Origin: Akebia trifoliata
Taxonomy: Eukaryota; Streptophyta; Magnoliopsida; Ranunculales; Lardizabalaceae
Direction of reading: 5' to 3'
DNA length: 64,000 bases
NCBI GenBank assembly: GCA_017979445.1
Contig: CM030707.1
Location: forward strand, 20,280,586-20,344,585
A program made the position numbers and the translations under genes. Position 1 is the first letter of the stretch. Every line of letters begins with the position of its first letter. The notes below the pieces were generated by a model. It was not told where the DNA came from. It saw only the letters and a list, made by a program, of their open reading frames with translations, and did no database searches. Shown piece by piece: positions 11,799 through 23,868 of the stretch.

Positions 11799-12329
11799 TA
11801 TTATATATTTCTACATTCAATATATAATTCCATGAACAAATAAAATTCAAGATCTCGGATCTAACATATATCTCAAGATTCATTCAATATAGTCATGCTT
11901 ATTATATTCAAGAATTTAGAAATCGTACCTTGCGACATTGCAATCTGATAATTGAAAGCAGTGACTTGTTACGCAAGCAAACGATTCCCCTTTGATTCAT
12001 CAACACTAGACTTATCTTCTCCTCTTTGCTCTATTGCTTGGATCAACCTTAGCTTTCCATTTTTGATGAATTTCAATCCCAAAAATCCTAGAGAGAGTCT
12101 TCATATTTTTTACTCTTTAATGATTATAGTTATAAACCTAATAGGAGAGTTAATCCATTCTTATATAGAGGAGAGTAGAAGGTCTAGAGTTCCTCTTTTA
12201 GTAGGATTCCTTACCATCAATGTTTCTTATTAAAACCTAATGAGGATTCTATCCAAAATCCAACAGTTAGTGGATTTCCTAAATATTAATAACTCTTTAA
12301 TTAGAATCCAATATAAAGTGAGTCTAACA
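11799..12329 (-). repeat. Copia 3' LTR
   Basis: On the minus strand it starts TGTTAGACTC, directly after the polypurine tract, and it matches 20554-21085 along its length. Its outer end lies in the Harbinger ORF1 remnant. Confidence 0.8.
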
Positions 12330-12344
12330 TTCTCCCACTTAATT

Positions 12345-15070
12345 CATCGTGCCAATTGTGATCATAGTATAATTTTAAAAATATCAATTACAAATAACCA
12401 CAAAATTCTATACACACTAGTGTTTTCCCAAAAGTCCCGTCCTAATGACCTATTCCTCATAGTTTTTTAGTGATAACCCCTTTGTTAATGGATTTGCAAT
12501 CATAAGTATGGTTATGATATTTTTAATTGACACTATTTATTTATGGACTCTTTCTCACACAACCAAGTACTTGGCTTCCATGTGTTTCACACCATTCGAG
12601 TATTTGCCATTCTTAAAGAAGAAAATAACTGTGATGTTATCATAATATATCTTTAATGGCCTGGCTATAGATTCAACAACCTCAAGTCTCGAGATAAAAT
12701 TTCGTAACCATAACACTTGGCTTGTGGCCTCAAAGCATGCCACAAACTTAGTTTCCATAGTGAATGAAGTAGTGATACTTTATTTCACACTCTTCCACGA
12801 TACAACTCCACTGACTTGTAAAGGCACAAAACCTTATGTAAATTTCTTACTATCCGCAGATCCTGTGAAGTTCTAGTCTAAATAATTGATTACTTCCAAA
12901 TGATTTGCCCTTTCGTAAGTAAAAAGATAATCCTTTGTTTCTTGAAGATACTTCATAACTTTTATTTTTAGTTTTTCAATACTACATTCTTGGATTACTC
13001 TGAAATCTTCCTAACATCCCAACTGCAAAACTAATGTCTAGTCTTGTACATGTCTAGCATACATCAAACTCCTAATGACTGACGCATACGGAATATCTTC
13101 ATATGTTCCCTTTCTAAGTTGTTCCCCATGCATTGTAATAAATTAAGATTATGTCCTTTTTTTTATGGGTACATCTCTTGTTGAACATGATTACATATGA
13201 AATCTCTCTAAAACTCGATTTATGTAACCTTTTTGAGACAATCTCAACATTCTTTCAGATCAATTCCTAACATCTTTATGCCAATCACATACGCTACATC
13301 ACCTATATCAATCATCTTAAAATTCTTCGGGAGCTACTCTTTGGTCTTGTGTAACAAACCAAGATTACTGTTAGCTAACAAAATATCATCCACATACATA
13401 AATTTTCCTTGAATCAAAATAGATAATAATATCATTGTCTTAAAGTTTGTTTAAGTTCATATATAGATTTCTTGAGTCTACAAGCTAAGTATTTTTTTTC
13501 CTTTTTCTGAGAAACCCTCAGGTTGTTCCATGTAGATCTTTTAATCAAAACTCACATTTAGAGAAGTTATTTTCACATATTTATTTGGTGTAACTCTAAG
13601 TCAAAATGAACTACCAATGCCATGATGATCCTAGGTAAATCTTTTTTTTAAATTGGAGATAATGTCTCAGTGTAATCAATTTATTTTTTCTTAATGAAAC
13701 CTTTGGCTACAAGTCTGGTCTTGAATCGTTCGACATTGTCCTTTGCATTGTACTTGGTCTTAAAAACCCATTTACAACCGACTTTCTTACATTTGATAGG
13801 CAATTCGATGAGATCCTAAACTTCATTCTGATCCATTGATTTCAACTCTTCTTTCATGGCATCGATCCACTTTGTGGATTCATTACTTTTCATTTTTTGT
13901 GAAAATGTCACCGGGTCTTTATTTATGTCAATATTATAATCAAATTCTTATACACGATGTAATGATCTGAAATTGTAAGTCTCATTACTCTGAAAGATCT
14001 TCTCAGAACTATAGTTTGTCATGGTTCTACAACTTCATTGACGACTTTTTGATGGAGTAGTTGATCATTTTCATTCATCTGTTGTACGTATCATCAATCT
14101 ATAGAATATATTGAAAAACAACAATTCATTGAAGATTAAGAGGTGGTATGACATCCATTCTTATTTCTTCAAGTATTACAACAACGCCATTTTACTAAGG
14201 CGTACCTTGCATTGTATACATGCACAAATACATATTCTTTCTAAGAGTTTGATAAATAGGTAAGGGTTTTGACTCAATTCATCATATCTACCATAATATT
14301 CACCACCCTTATCAGACCTAACTATTTTGATTTTCTTATTCAATTCTCTTTCAACTCAATCATAAATTTCTCAAAGATGTCTACTGACTAAGACTTTTCA
14401 TGAATAAGATAAACATATTCATACCTAAAAAGGTCATCTATAAAGGTAATGGAATACATTTCTCTACTAAAACACGTAGTGGAAAAAAGTCCACAGATAT
14501 CAATGTGAATTATCTCGAGAAGCTCTTTACTTGTTATGACTCATTTTTATTCTGTGTTTCATATATTTTCCTTTTATACATTTCACAAATATTGAGAGAT
14601 TTGTAAAGTTCAAGTATCCAAAATTCTTGTCCTTCACCAATCTATCTATCCTTTTTTTGGAAATGTGTCCTAGACGTTTATGCCACAAAATGGAGGAATT
14701 TTCATGTAATACGTCTCGTTTCTAATTAACATTCGATGGTAAGGTAATTAAATATTGGACAAACTCATAACTCAAATTAACTCTATATAAACCACTATAT
14801 AAAATTTCAGATCCTACATAAGCTAAATTCAAATAAATGTGTAATTTTTCAAATAAAAAAATAAATAAAATAAACAATACTATCTAACCTAGATAAAGAA
14901 ACTAAATTCTTAGAAATAGAAGGGACATAAAAAGTATTCCCCAAATCCATCTAATGACCAATTTTCAAAATTAATCTATAGGTCCAAATTGCTACCATTT
15001 ATGCATTGAGATAGTTCCCCATGAAGACAAATCTTTCATTTTCTTTCAATTTCCTACTTTAAAATAATCT
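12345..15070 (-). pseudogene. Copia pol pseudogene (integrase, RT, RNase H)
   Basis: Minus-strand pieces in order: integrase around 14280-14400 with SDKGGEYYGRYDE, including the catalytic Asp; reverse transcriptase around 13330-13405 with KFMYVDDILLANSN, the YVDD catalytic box intact; RNase H at 12555-12758 with ACFEATSQVLWLRNFIS, an IYYDN block where IYCDN is usual, and KHMEAKYLVV. There are many stops and frameshifts, so no full polyprotein is made. Confidence 0.85.
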
Positions 15071-15960
15071 CTACTTTGAATTTGTAATTTGAGTTGTGAC
15101 TCTAGAATCAATCCACCAAATATTAGAAGGAACTTTAATTAAATTTGATTCATAGCATACATAAGAAAGTTTCTTACCTCTCTTTTCGAACCAAGATTTG
15201 TGTTTGACACAATCCTTATTCATGTGTCCAATTTTTTCACAAAAGTAGCACTTTATGTTGTTCATGTTCCTTTACTCGATCTGATTTTCTTGCCTAGATC
15301 CTTTGTCTTTCTTTGGTGATTTCTTCTGTTTCGTTGATTTTCCTCCCTTCTTTCCAACTCCTCTAGATGCCATGAACATAGAATGTTTCCCTTCTTGCCT
15401 CAACCTTATCTCCCCTTGAACACACATGCCAGTTAGTTCATTCAAGTTCCACTTATCCTTATTTGTGTTATAATAAATTTTGAGTTGACCAAACTAAGCA
15501 GGAAGATAATTGAAAATAAACTGTACAAGAAATGACTCATCTATGTTCATTCTCAATGATTTAAGTTTAACAGTCTTGTCTATCATGTTGAAGATATGGT
15601 CTTGAACACCTCGTACCCTATCCTACTTCATAGAAGTCAATTCAGTCATCACTGTACCCGCAAGAAATTTATCAATAGATTTAAACTTTTTTCCCACAAC
15701 CTTCAAGTACTCCAACTCACTCTTAGTCGGAGGGAGGGATGTCTTGATATTATAATCATCAAAATATGTCTATTAGATTTTTCTCAAACATGAAAGTAGT
15801 TTTCTTGCTCCATAGTGCTATCATCAATGAGTTTTGCGAGCATTTTAGCAAGAAGTGCAAGGTTAAAATCCTATAAACCTAAGGTAAATGGTATATGCTC
15901 GCAGCACTTAGAGAAGTTGGAACCGAAAAGACCAGGATGGTAGAAGCTATTGAATGCAAG
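15071..15960 (-). pseudogene. Copia gag and protease start, pseudogene
   Basis: The minus strand encodes a CCHC zinc knuckle, CYFCEKIGHMNKDC (15200-15245), followed by WWIDSRVTTQI, the protease active-site region (D-S-G-A in active copies, here D-S-R-V, so inactive). Upstream, gag-like sequence (DKTVKLKSLRMNIDESFLVQ; KWNLNELTGMCVQ) reaches about 15900, with frameshifts. Confidence 0.8.
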
Positions 15961-16259
15961 GAACTAAGAAATTAGTTCAATTAGTGTTTTGGGTTAATTA
16001 TGATGAATTACTTAATATCACCTAAATTTATCATTTGGGTTAAATTAGGCCTATTTATTGTTCACTCATGTTACTTTTAATACCCTTTAAAGCTAATATA
16101 AATTACATACTTTATTCAACTAGTTTTGTTATCTTTGGGTATCCAATCATGAATCTATAAACATATGTAAATTAATTATTTTACCTATATTTTAATTATT
16201 TGAATGTGACTCTCTTTAGGGTTAGCTCCATTCTCCTAATTAAATATGTCAATATAAAT
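15961..16259 (-). other. Copia 5' leader, part
   Basis: AT-rich non-coding leader of the Copia element, continuing on the other side of the inserted solo LTR at 19747-20540. Confidence 0.5.
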
Positions 16260-16264
16260 ATTAT

Positions 16265-19200
16265 TGTGGCGCCCCGCCAAATGCTAACACAAATCCCAAT
16301 GCCAAATCCCAAGGTACTAGGTGGCACCTCGAAATTTCGGCATGGTCTCCTCTGTTTATGTTAACGTTTCACGGAACTCAAACCTGATAAACCAATTTAT
16401 AATACAACCTGTATATAAAGCTGTAAATACAGGAAATGAACAGCGGAAGACTAATTACATCTAACATGTAAGTAGATCAGAGTGCGGAAGATCTAATCAT
16501 ATACAGATTTACAAAATACTCTCACTCTAACATAGGCCTAAACTCTCAATCCAAAAACTACATACATCCTGGATGAAACTGGCAATTCTAACGGATGTAG
16601 CCTTACTGCTCACCAGGCAATAAACTCTGATCGTCGATCTGACCGACCAGATACTCCTCAAATACTGACTCTACGCCTGTCTCGGTAGCTGCAAGTACTG
16701 AAACTAAAAAAAATAGGAAGGAAAGGGTGAGTAACGAAAGTTACCCAGCAAGTCCACAGCCAATTCCTACTAATAACCCTTCCTAAGCATGATCGAATAA
16801 AGCATACTGAACATTTTAATACATGCAAGGTTTTACAAGATAAAATACGATCAACTGGTACATATAGCCAGGGATGAGCAACTAAACAGTTTAAAGATTA
16901 CACATGGCATCAATCATCCATACTCACTATACATTTTCCATTTTATGCAAATACCGTTGACAACATTAAAACGATAGACATGCTTTTCAATTTATAATTC
17001 GAAATATAACAACAGATACATAATACAAATGGTGGAGTATTGGAATTAAAGAGTTGGGATTCACGACTGGATCGCTCCCAGTCAGGACATGATGTTACAG
17101 CATAAATCTGGCTTTTAGTTCCTGATTTTGTGGCCGGTCGCTGCGCTTACCACATTGGTGACCATTTATCCGGCTCAGGCTGGCCGTTTGACGTGACCGT
17201 AAGCAATGGGTCTCTTTTCGATGTGTCAGAACGTTCGACTACTACTAGATTGTTAGTGATCACTGACTAATCATCTTCGTCTATGCCTATCAGGCGTGCA
17301 TGTGATTCCCAAATGACACTCCACTTGTATACGACCACCTTTACAATACACGTTCACTGGTAAAGATAAGTAAGGAATGGACCCGGATTCCAGTTGTGAC
17401 TCCACTCTCATACGCGTCTCATACCACGTATGAGTTTGGTGGTCCCTACCGTACATCCCAGGATAGTGTACTCCTCCGGATGATGTGACACACTATCCCT
17501 TCAGGCATTCACAAACCCTTTAACAGCTCACAAAATAGTTACGTACATATATGATTTTTCATTTAAAACAAAAGAGAAATTAACAGAACAGGGTTGAGAA
17601 CGGATATCCAGTTCCTACCATGCAACCGTGCCCCCCCGGCCTAAAATAAATAACAGTACTCAGCGCACGCGCTAACATAATCGGAAATAAACATGCAACC
17701 CTTTCATTAATAACCTGGATATCCTTTCACCAACCTACACACAACATACAATGTAAAATGTAGACATCACCCCTCGGGCATGATTATGACATTTTACCGT
17801 TCATTCCCTTTTCCCATTCTCTCGACATTCTCACTTTTCATCTTTTCACATCGACCATCCATTTTCAATATTTCAAAGTCATTCTTTTGGTCTTTCCATT
17901 AAAAACCCTCAAAGTTTATTTAAAAACAAAGTCCCAACGATGCTCGGGACCAAGGCTGTTAAAAATAGAGAAAGCTGGTGAAAATTTGGCTAAGTGTCAG
18001 AAACTCAATTTTTCAAAGTTCTCGAAATTGAAAACGGGTTTTTCGAAATGAAAGTCTCGATCATGAGATTCGACACCATATAGTTTTTGTAATCTAATTC
18101 AAAGAAACGCGAAAGTTATTTCATTTTGAAAACTTGCCGAAAACGTCGAAAATTACGTTTTGTTCTTTAAACCAAAATTCGGATTTTGATCCTTTGAGAT
18201 TTGGATCTTAAAACCATTCCCATTGTTCCGAAATGGGGGGTAAAACCTTAATTTCATTAAAGAACTTAAAGTAAATGGAAAGTAAAAATTAAAGAGGACA
18301 TTTACTTTAATGTTTTTAATGAAATAAAGGGTGAGAAATAGTGTATAAGGTGTCAGGAGGTCAAGCCAAGAGTCAGAACACTGTTCTGAAGAGAACTGTG
18401 TCTGTCGGTGGCTGTCGGCGGCAGAACCAGGATTCTGTCGGTGGAACCGACATATTGGTCATCGGCAGATGTCGGTGGGACCGACGGTCCTGCCGACAGC
18501 ATAAAATTTCATCGCGTTATTTGGTTTCGTCGGTGGCAGAAACCTCATTCTGTCGGTGGGACCGACAGAATGCCTTCGGTAGGTGCCGGTGGCACCGACC
18601 CTACCCGCCTACAGCCTGAACCTCACTCGCGATTTTTGGGTTTTTCGATCCCTTTTTCGATTTCCTTTTTCATTCTTCGAACCATTCTACCCACCCACGA
18701 TTTTGTTATCAAGATTCGATCAAACATAAGCAAAACACCTACTTCTACCATGAATTTGAAATCGAACAACAACTTTCTACGATTTAAATGCAAACAATAA
18801 GATTTGTTTTAAAACCCTAAATGCACATTTCGGAAATCGAAAGTTACCAATAAGAATTGGAAGTCCCTTACATGGTTGTGGACGTCGAACGTGATAAACT
18901 CGCACAATGATCAAGGTTGGTGGCTCGAGAGTTGAGGTTGGGCTGACTTGGATGCGAAACGAGCGAGGGTTTGCAAGGTATCCGACAATGACGTTTCCTT
19001 TCTCCTCTAAAATGAAGTATAGACCTAGCTCCTAACTTGATGAAGCCCTCGGACGGAAGATGTGGAGGTTTACTCGAGCTACCCGGCTGATTTTGATGGA
19101 GGATGGGGAAAACAAACAAGAATGAACAACCAAAGGTGGTGAAGTTGTAGCTCTCGACGTGGCCGACAACTTTGTCTTCTTCGTCGAGGTTCAACTCGGC

Positions 19201-19741
19201 TTCGTTCGGGCTAGAACTTGAAGGGAATAGGTTGAAACCCTTGGGTTGAGACGTGGCTACCGTTTGGTTTCTTGGAAAAGAAGAGAAATGAAATGAAATA
19301 AAAGAAATAAGATTTCTTTTATAATAAAGCTGATGGCATACTTGTAATTTTCCCATCATTTCTAACTTCGTTCGTAACTTAACCATTCGGACTCGGAAAT
19401 TGACAAGTGAATATACCATTTCGAATAATTTTTCGCTACGGACCTAATGGTATCATCAAATCTTTCCGATTCTCGCTCTAACGAAATTCCACTGTTTTGG
19501 GTCCCACTTAATGCGAAATTCGAGGATTTTATAACTTTTTCCTCCGAACTCGAATTCAAACTTGCTTACAGGCTAATGTATATATTTCGATCCTTTTGAA
19601 TCTAATGGCGAAGTCGATTTTCCTCAAAATTAATCATAGCAATATTCGAGTATTTTACTCTAAGTCTTTCATTCGATACTTCCTTCCAAATCTCACCATT
19701 TACTTTCCTCGAGATATGAGTTGAAAATCCGGGGTGTTACA
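16265..19741 (-). mobile_element. Solo LTR (3.48 kb) of a Gypsy-type element
   Basis: On the minus strand it begins TGTAACACCCCGGATTTTC and ends GGCGGGGCGCCACA, so TG...CA ends. It is flanked by a perfect 5-bp TSD, ATTAT (16260-16264 and 19742-19746). It has no gag or pol. A TGTAACACCCCGG start and a length above 3 kb are typical of large plant Gypsy LTRs (Tekay/Del-like); the lineage is inference. It is less AT-rich than its surroundings and has several open frames, including a 183-residue one (18868-19419, minus) without recognisable domains. It sits in the leader of the Copia element. Confidence 0.88.
18401..18600. repeat. Array of GTCGGTGGNACCGAC palindromes
   Basis: Near-perfect palindromes at 18437-18451, 18471-18485, 18552-18566 and 18585-18599, plus half-sites at 18403-18420 and 18530. 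The third extends to 11-bp perfect arms (18547-18571). It is GC-rich within a solo LTR. Confidence 0.75.
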
Positions 19742-19746
19742 ATTAT

Positions 19747-19864
19747 TTTCTTTAATACCACCCTAAGGATTAGTATTTAATATAATTTAATATTACATAG
19801 TGTTTAATTAATTTAGGTCACTTTGGCAATTGTCAAATTAATAGAAGATTATATATATATTATA

Positions 19865-19904
<40 letters not shown>

Positions 19905-20540
19905 AGCAATGGTATTTACAAAAATTTTATAAGAAATTTTATAATTATATAATTCCAAATATCCTAGACATGCCAATAACTTATCGTTGATTTTCAATTT
20001 ATTTAGGACTTAAAATAAAGATATAGTTAAGCAAAATTAACATATTTTATAATGAATCAAGTACATGCCCATAATCAAGATTTAAGTCAATTATCAAGAT
20101 ATATATAAAATTAACATTATTAATCAATAATCAAGATTTAAGCAAAAATCAAGATTCTGTCAATGATGAGTGAATCATAATATATAGATTATGAACCAAA
20201 ATCCCAATATTATGAATCAAGAAATCAAAATCCGAATATTTATCAAGAAATCCAAAATCACAATATTATGGATAAAAAAATCAAAATCACAATATTATAA
20301 ATCAAAAATCAAACTTAGAATATTATGGATCAAGATTTAAAAAAATGCAATATAAGGTTTAACCCTATTCTACGATTGGTAATACCTTGTTGAGAAAGAG
20401 TAATAATTATAGGTTTAACTTTTAGATAAACACGTAAATATTAGCGAATTGGTTTAAATATTATGCATAATTATTAAATAAAAAAAGTGAACAATTAATC
20501 AAATTAATAAATCCAAGATATATGGATTCCATAGTCTACA
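19747..20540 (-). other. Copia 5' leader, remainder, with AT microsatellite and tandem repeats
   Basis: Holds a (TA)n tract at 19848-19902, and at 20180-20345 about five imperfect 28-33-bp units around AATATTATGAATCAAG and AAATCAAAATC. Non-coding. Confidence 0.6.
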
Positions 20541-20553
20541 CTCTGATATCACA
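20541..20553 (-). other. Copia primer-binding site
   Basis: The plus strand CTCTGATATCACA complements TGATATCAGAG, close to the initiator-Met tRNA site TGGTATCAGAG. It abuts the 5' LTR, as expected for minus-strand orientation. Confidence 0.65.
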
Positions 20554-21085
20554 TGTTATATATTTCTACATTCAATATATAATTCCATGAACAAATAAAA
20601 TCCAAGATCTTGAATTCAACCTATATCTTAAGACTCATTCAAAATAGTCATGCTCATAATATTTAAGAATTTAGAAATCATACCTTGCGACATTACAATC
20701 TGATAATCAAAATCTATGACTTGTTACACAAGCAAACGATTTCCCTTTGATTCTTCAATGCTTGACTCACCTTCTCCTTTTTGCTCTATTGTTTGGATTG
20801 ACCATGAATTTTCATTCTTGATGGATATCAATCCTAAACACTTTAGAAAGAGTCTCCATGTTTTTTACTCTTTAATGATTATAGTTGTAAACCTAATAGG
20901 GAGCCGATCCATTCTTATATAGAGAAGAGTAAAGGGCCTAGAATTTCTCTTTTTTGTAGGATTCCTTACCATCAAGGTTTTATATTAAAACCTAATGAAG
21001 ATTCTATCTAAAATCCAATGGTTAGTGGGTTTCATAAATATTAACAACTCTTTAATTAGAATCCAAGACTAGTTAAAATATTAAA
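20554..21085 (-). repeat. Copia 5' LTR
   Basis: Matches 11799-12329. The boundary near 21085 is set where LTR similarity stops and minus-strand sequence reading GRPIG, a motif of Harbinger ORF1, starts. Confidence 0.75.
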
Positions 21086-21089
21086 ACCT

Positions 21090-21346
21090 ATAGGCCGACC
21101 GGGTCACACAAAAATGGGGTATAACATTCCATATTGGTAAATGATTCATTATCATCCCCTAATTTAATTGAATTTGCAGGTGTAGGAGAGGACAAAGCAT
21201 GATTTGCATTAATAGAATTTTTTTGACTTTTTCATGTTGATCTTATTAGTCCATTTTCACTCATCCCTCAATATTTCCCGACAATGTTCATAAGGAAATT
21301 GTTTTCCTGTAAACTCATTGCACATTGCTCTAGTTTCATTGAGCTG
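21090..21346 (-). pseudogene. Harbinger Myb-like ORF1, middle exon
   Basis: After an acceptor-like TTTCAG (minus strand, near 21347) it reads LNETRAMCNEFTGKQFPYEH then CREILRDE, matching the xxFxxxHCWxxL block after the Myb domain of Harbinger ORF1 proteins. It goes on, after a stop, to SSPTPANSIKLGDDN and, with a frameshift, GRPIG. The Copia insertion cuts it there. Confidence 0.7.
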
Positions 21347-21377
21347 AAATTGAATAAAAAATATCAAAAATGAAAAC

Positions 21378-22848
21378 TTTAGACACCCGAATTTGGACGG
21401 GCCCTCTATGCAAAGTGCGTCAAAATCCGTAAAAATTGGAATAGGCCCCAAAGCCCAATCCTTCAAGAATCTAATTATTTTCTCTATTTTTTTTTTTTTG
21501 AAATAAATGGCTAAAGCCCTTCCTACATGACCTAAATGTCAAAGACTTACCTCACCCCTCCTCTACACCATCATCACTCCTCGACCTAACCCAATCTTAA
21601 TCTAATTCAACTCAACTCAACACTATGCTTACTCAACCACCACCTAAGCCCATTGCACTTAAAACCCATTACTATACATATTCAACCCACTACCCAAACA
21701 ACATACCTCCCCCTTCAACTCATCTAAACACTCATTTCCTCCAATCAACTCATCTAAACATTCATTTCCTCCAATCAACTCATCTAAACATTCCATCTCC
21801 ACACTTTTTGGACACATGTCACCACATCCTTCACTTTCCCAAAATCTAATCACATAATCCTATACACAACTCATTCTTCTAATCAAAACTCACTCTAGTC
21901 AACTCACCTTACACTTAATCAATAAACAATTTTCTTACACCCTCATTCTTTTAACCAAACACCACTCCTCTTCACCTCACCTAACACTCAACCCAAATGG
22001 GTTGAAGGATCCAACCCATTTGGGTCACAAATAACCCACTTATACCTCTTTCTACAAATGCCCTTCCACCACTTTCAATTAATATACACCCCATCTCATA
22101 AACCTCAAACGATTCTATTCATTTTTATTATTTCACCAAATTCTACCTAAAAAGTAACTCTTAAAATCCTATAAAACCCCCATCATTCTCAACACAATCG
22201 CCCCACATGCTAAACTCCCCCAAGACTTAAAAAAGGAAAATCATTCTCTCCACTCTCAACTCTATCTATTCACTCTCAACCCTCTACTCACTCTCAAGTG
22301 AGCCAAGATAAGTCAAAGAAGACTCATCTTTTGAAGGTTAAATTAAGAATAAGATAGGTTTTTGGACATAAATAAATAAATAATCCATTTTCTCTCCCCT
22401 CCAATTTCCTCTCTTCTATATCTCCCCTTATCCATATATTTATGCACACACCACAAAAGGTTTGAGCCATAAAAGTACTAGTTTCTCAATAAGGAGGTCA
22501 TCAATGGTTTAAACCAAAATCAAAGTTCTTTGCATTTGATGGCACAAATTAGATCCTTCCGACTTTTTTTTATTATATTCAAATGGATCAAATCCAAGGT
22601 TACCACCAATGGTGGAGGAAATAAGGTGCCTAACACCTTTCCTACTCCCTAATATAGACCCCTTTACCTATATACAAGGTGGGGCCGATAGATCTTATCT
22701 GTACAAGAGTCACTAAATGTCAAAACAACACTTTTTTTTTTAAATACATTACGGGGAACCATTCACAACCCTTTTACAAAAAAGAATTGTGACAGCTCCA
22801 AAATCCAAAGTGAGAGAGATATTCAAAAATGAAAATCTCATGTCTACA
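21378..22848 (+). mobile_element. Solo LTR (1.47 kb), Tat/Ogre-like family, copy 1
   Basis: It starts TTTAGACACC (TGTAGACACC mutated) and ends ATGTCTACA, with near-matching TSDs AAAAC (21373-21377) and AAAAT (22849-22853). Its right part has the conserved series GGTGCCTAACACCTTTCC and a later CACTAAATGTC, shared with copy 2 at 25926-27624. Long CA-rich non-coding sequence; 21717-21800 holds a 30-bp unit repeated 2.8 times. TGTAGACACC...TGTCTACA ends are common in Tat/Ogre LTRs; assignment is by resemblance. It lies in an intron of the Harbinger Myb-like gene. Confidence 0.7.
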
Positions 22849-22874
22849 AAAATTACAAAAACTATACATTTATA

Positions 22875-23165
22875 CTTGTAATAACAAGATGATTGCCCTA
22901 TCTTCCTCGACTTGTCCAATTTGTTGCCTTCCTTTAATTTGTTTGTGCCGCCCAACAAACTTACCACATTTTATGTTAATTTTTGATCAATGGTGCATAA
23001 GAGAGGTTTTACTATATTCAATTCCTTCATTCTCCTCAATGTAATCACAAATGCGATTCCAAAAAGAATATTTATATTGTTTATTCCCTATGATTGAATC
23101 TTTGTTCATGTTGATACATTTGGATACGAGGACAATATCTTCAGCTCGGTTGAAGTTTTTAGCTT
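22875..23165 (-). pseudogene. Harbinger Myb-like ORF1, first exon (Myb/SANT domain)
   Basis: The minus strand reads KNFNRAEDIVLVSKCINMNK, then DSIIGNKQYKYSFWNRICDY, IEENEG, and after a stop KFVGRHKQ and GQVEEDRAII. This is the Myb/SANT-like DNA-binding domain of the Harbinger accessory protein, which binds subterminal transposon DNA. The second helix, FWNRICDYIEE, is well preserved. A donor-like GTATAAATG follows. One stop and possible frameshifts make it dead. Confidence 0.75.
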
Positions 23166-23261
23166 ATTATGCTTTTTTTGATGTGGTTGTAACTTCCTCG
23201 AATTAATCACTTGAGAGGAGATTAGTCAATGATTACCAAATTGATAATTTATCTACAAAAG

Positions 23262-23868
23262 AATAAATGTTGGAGTGTCGATGAAACAACCCAATTCAAT
23301 TAAAATTAGGATGAAATAAGTAAATGTTGGGGTGTCAATGAAGCAACCCAATGGGTTAAAAAACAAGTAAAAGTTGGTGTGCCAACGTTAGCTACATAAT
23401 TAGGGTGAAATAAGTAAATGTTGGAGTATCAATGAAGCAACCTAATTCAATTAAAATTAGGGTGAAATAAGTAAATGTTGGTATGTCAATGAAGCAACCC
23501 CAATCAATTAAAATCGCAACAACCCAATTCAATTAAAACCATAACAGCCTAATTAGGGTGAAATAAGTAAGTGTTGGTGTCAATGAAACAACCCAATCAA
23601 TTAAAATTAGGGTGAAATAAGTAGATGTTGGGATATCAACGAAACAACCCAATTCAATTAAAACCACAACAGCCTAATCAGGGTGAAATAAATAAAAGTG
23701 TCAATGAAATAACCCAATTCAATTAAAACCATAACAGCTTGATTAGGATGAAATAATCAATTAAAACCACAACAGCTAAAGGGTGAAATAAGTAAATGTT
23801 GGGGTGTCAATGAAACAACTCATTCGATTAAAATTAGGTTGAAATAAGTAAATGTTGTTCTTCATCTT
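23262..23868. repeat. Minisatellite, unit about 57-60 bp
   Basis: About ten irregular copies of a unit containing GGGTGAAATAAGTAAATGTT then GGGGTGTCAATGAAACAACC and CAATTCAATTAAAA. Units vary in length and some have lost one half. It lies at the right side of the Harbinger element, and its relation to it is unclear. Confidence 0.8.

Larger units (their letters stand above)
11799..21085 (-). mobile_element. Ty1/Copia retrotransposon, minus strand, decayed
   Basis: LTRs of about 530 bp: 3' LTR at 11799-12329 and 5' LTR at 20554-about 21085. A PPT-like AAGTGGGAGAA (minus strand) abuts the 3' LTR, and a PBS like TGATATCAGAG lies beside the 5' LTR. Gag, protease, integrase, RT and RNase H remnants lie between in Copia order. 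The element sits inside the Myb-like gene of the Harbinger transposon and itself contains the 3.5-kb solo LTR at 16265-19741. Without that insertion it is about 5.8 kb, a normal Copia size. The 5-bp TSD could not be resolved because LTR ends have decayed. Confidence 0.85.
9418..23175. mobile_element. PIF/Harbinger DNA transposon, broken by nested insertions
   Basis: The left end is TTA (TSD, 9415-9417) followed by the TIR GGGCATCTCCAACCC, a typical Harbinger terminus. Inside are the two genes expected of the superfamily in convergent order: a DDE transposase (9960-11205, plus) and a Myb/SANT-like gene (minus) in three pieces at 22875-23165, about 21090-21346 and 11500-11790. The Myb-like gene is interrupted by an LTR insertion in an intron (21378-22848) and by a Copia element in the coding part (11799-21085). 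Without insertions the element would be roughly 3 kb. The right TIR was not found; a minisatellite starts just beyond 23175. Confidence 0.7.

Noticed and set aside
18868..19419. 183-residue minus-strand open frame
   Set aside because: Lies within the solo LTR, has no recognisable domain, and long chance frames are expected in its less AT-rich sequence.
23262..23868. Possible CRISPR-like array
   Set aside because: Repeat units are contiguous and of irregular length, with no unique spacers and no cas genes; it is a plant minisatellite.
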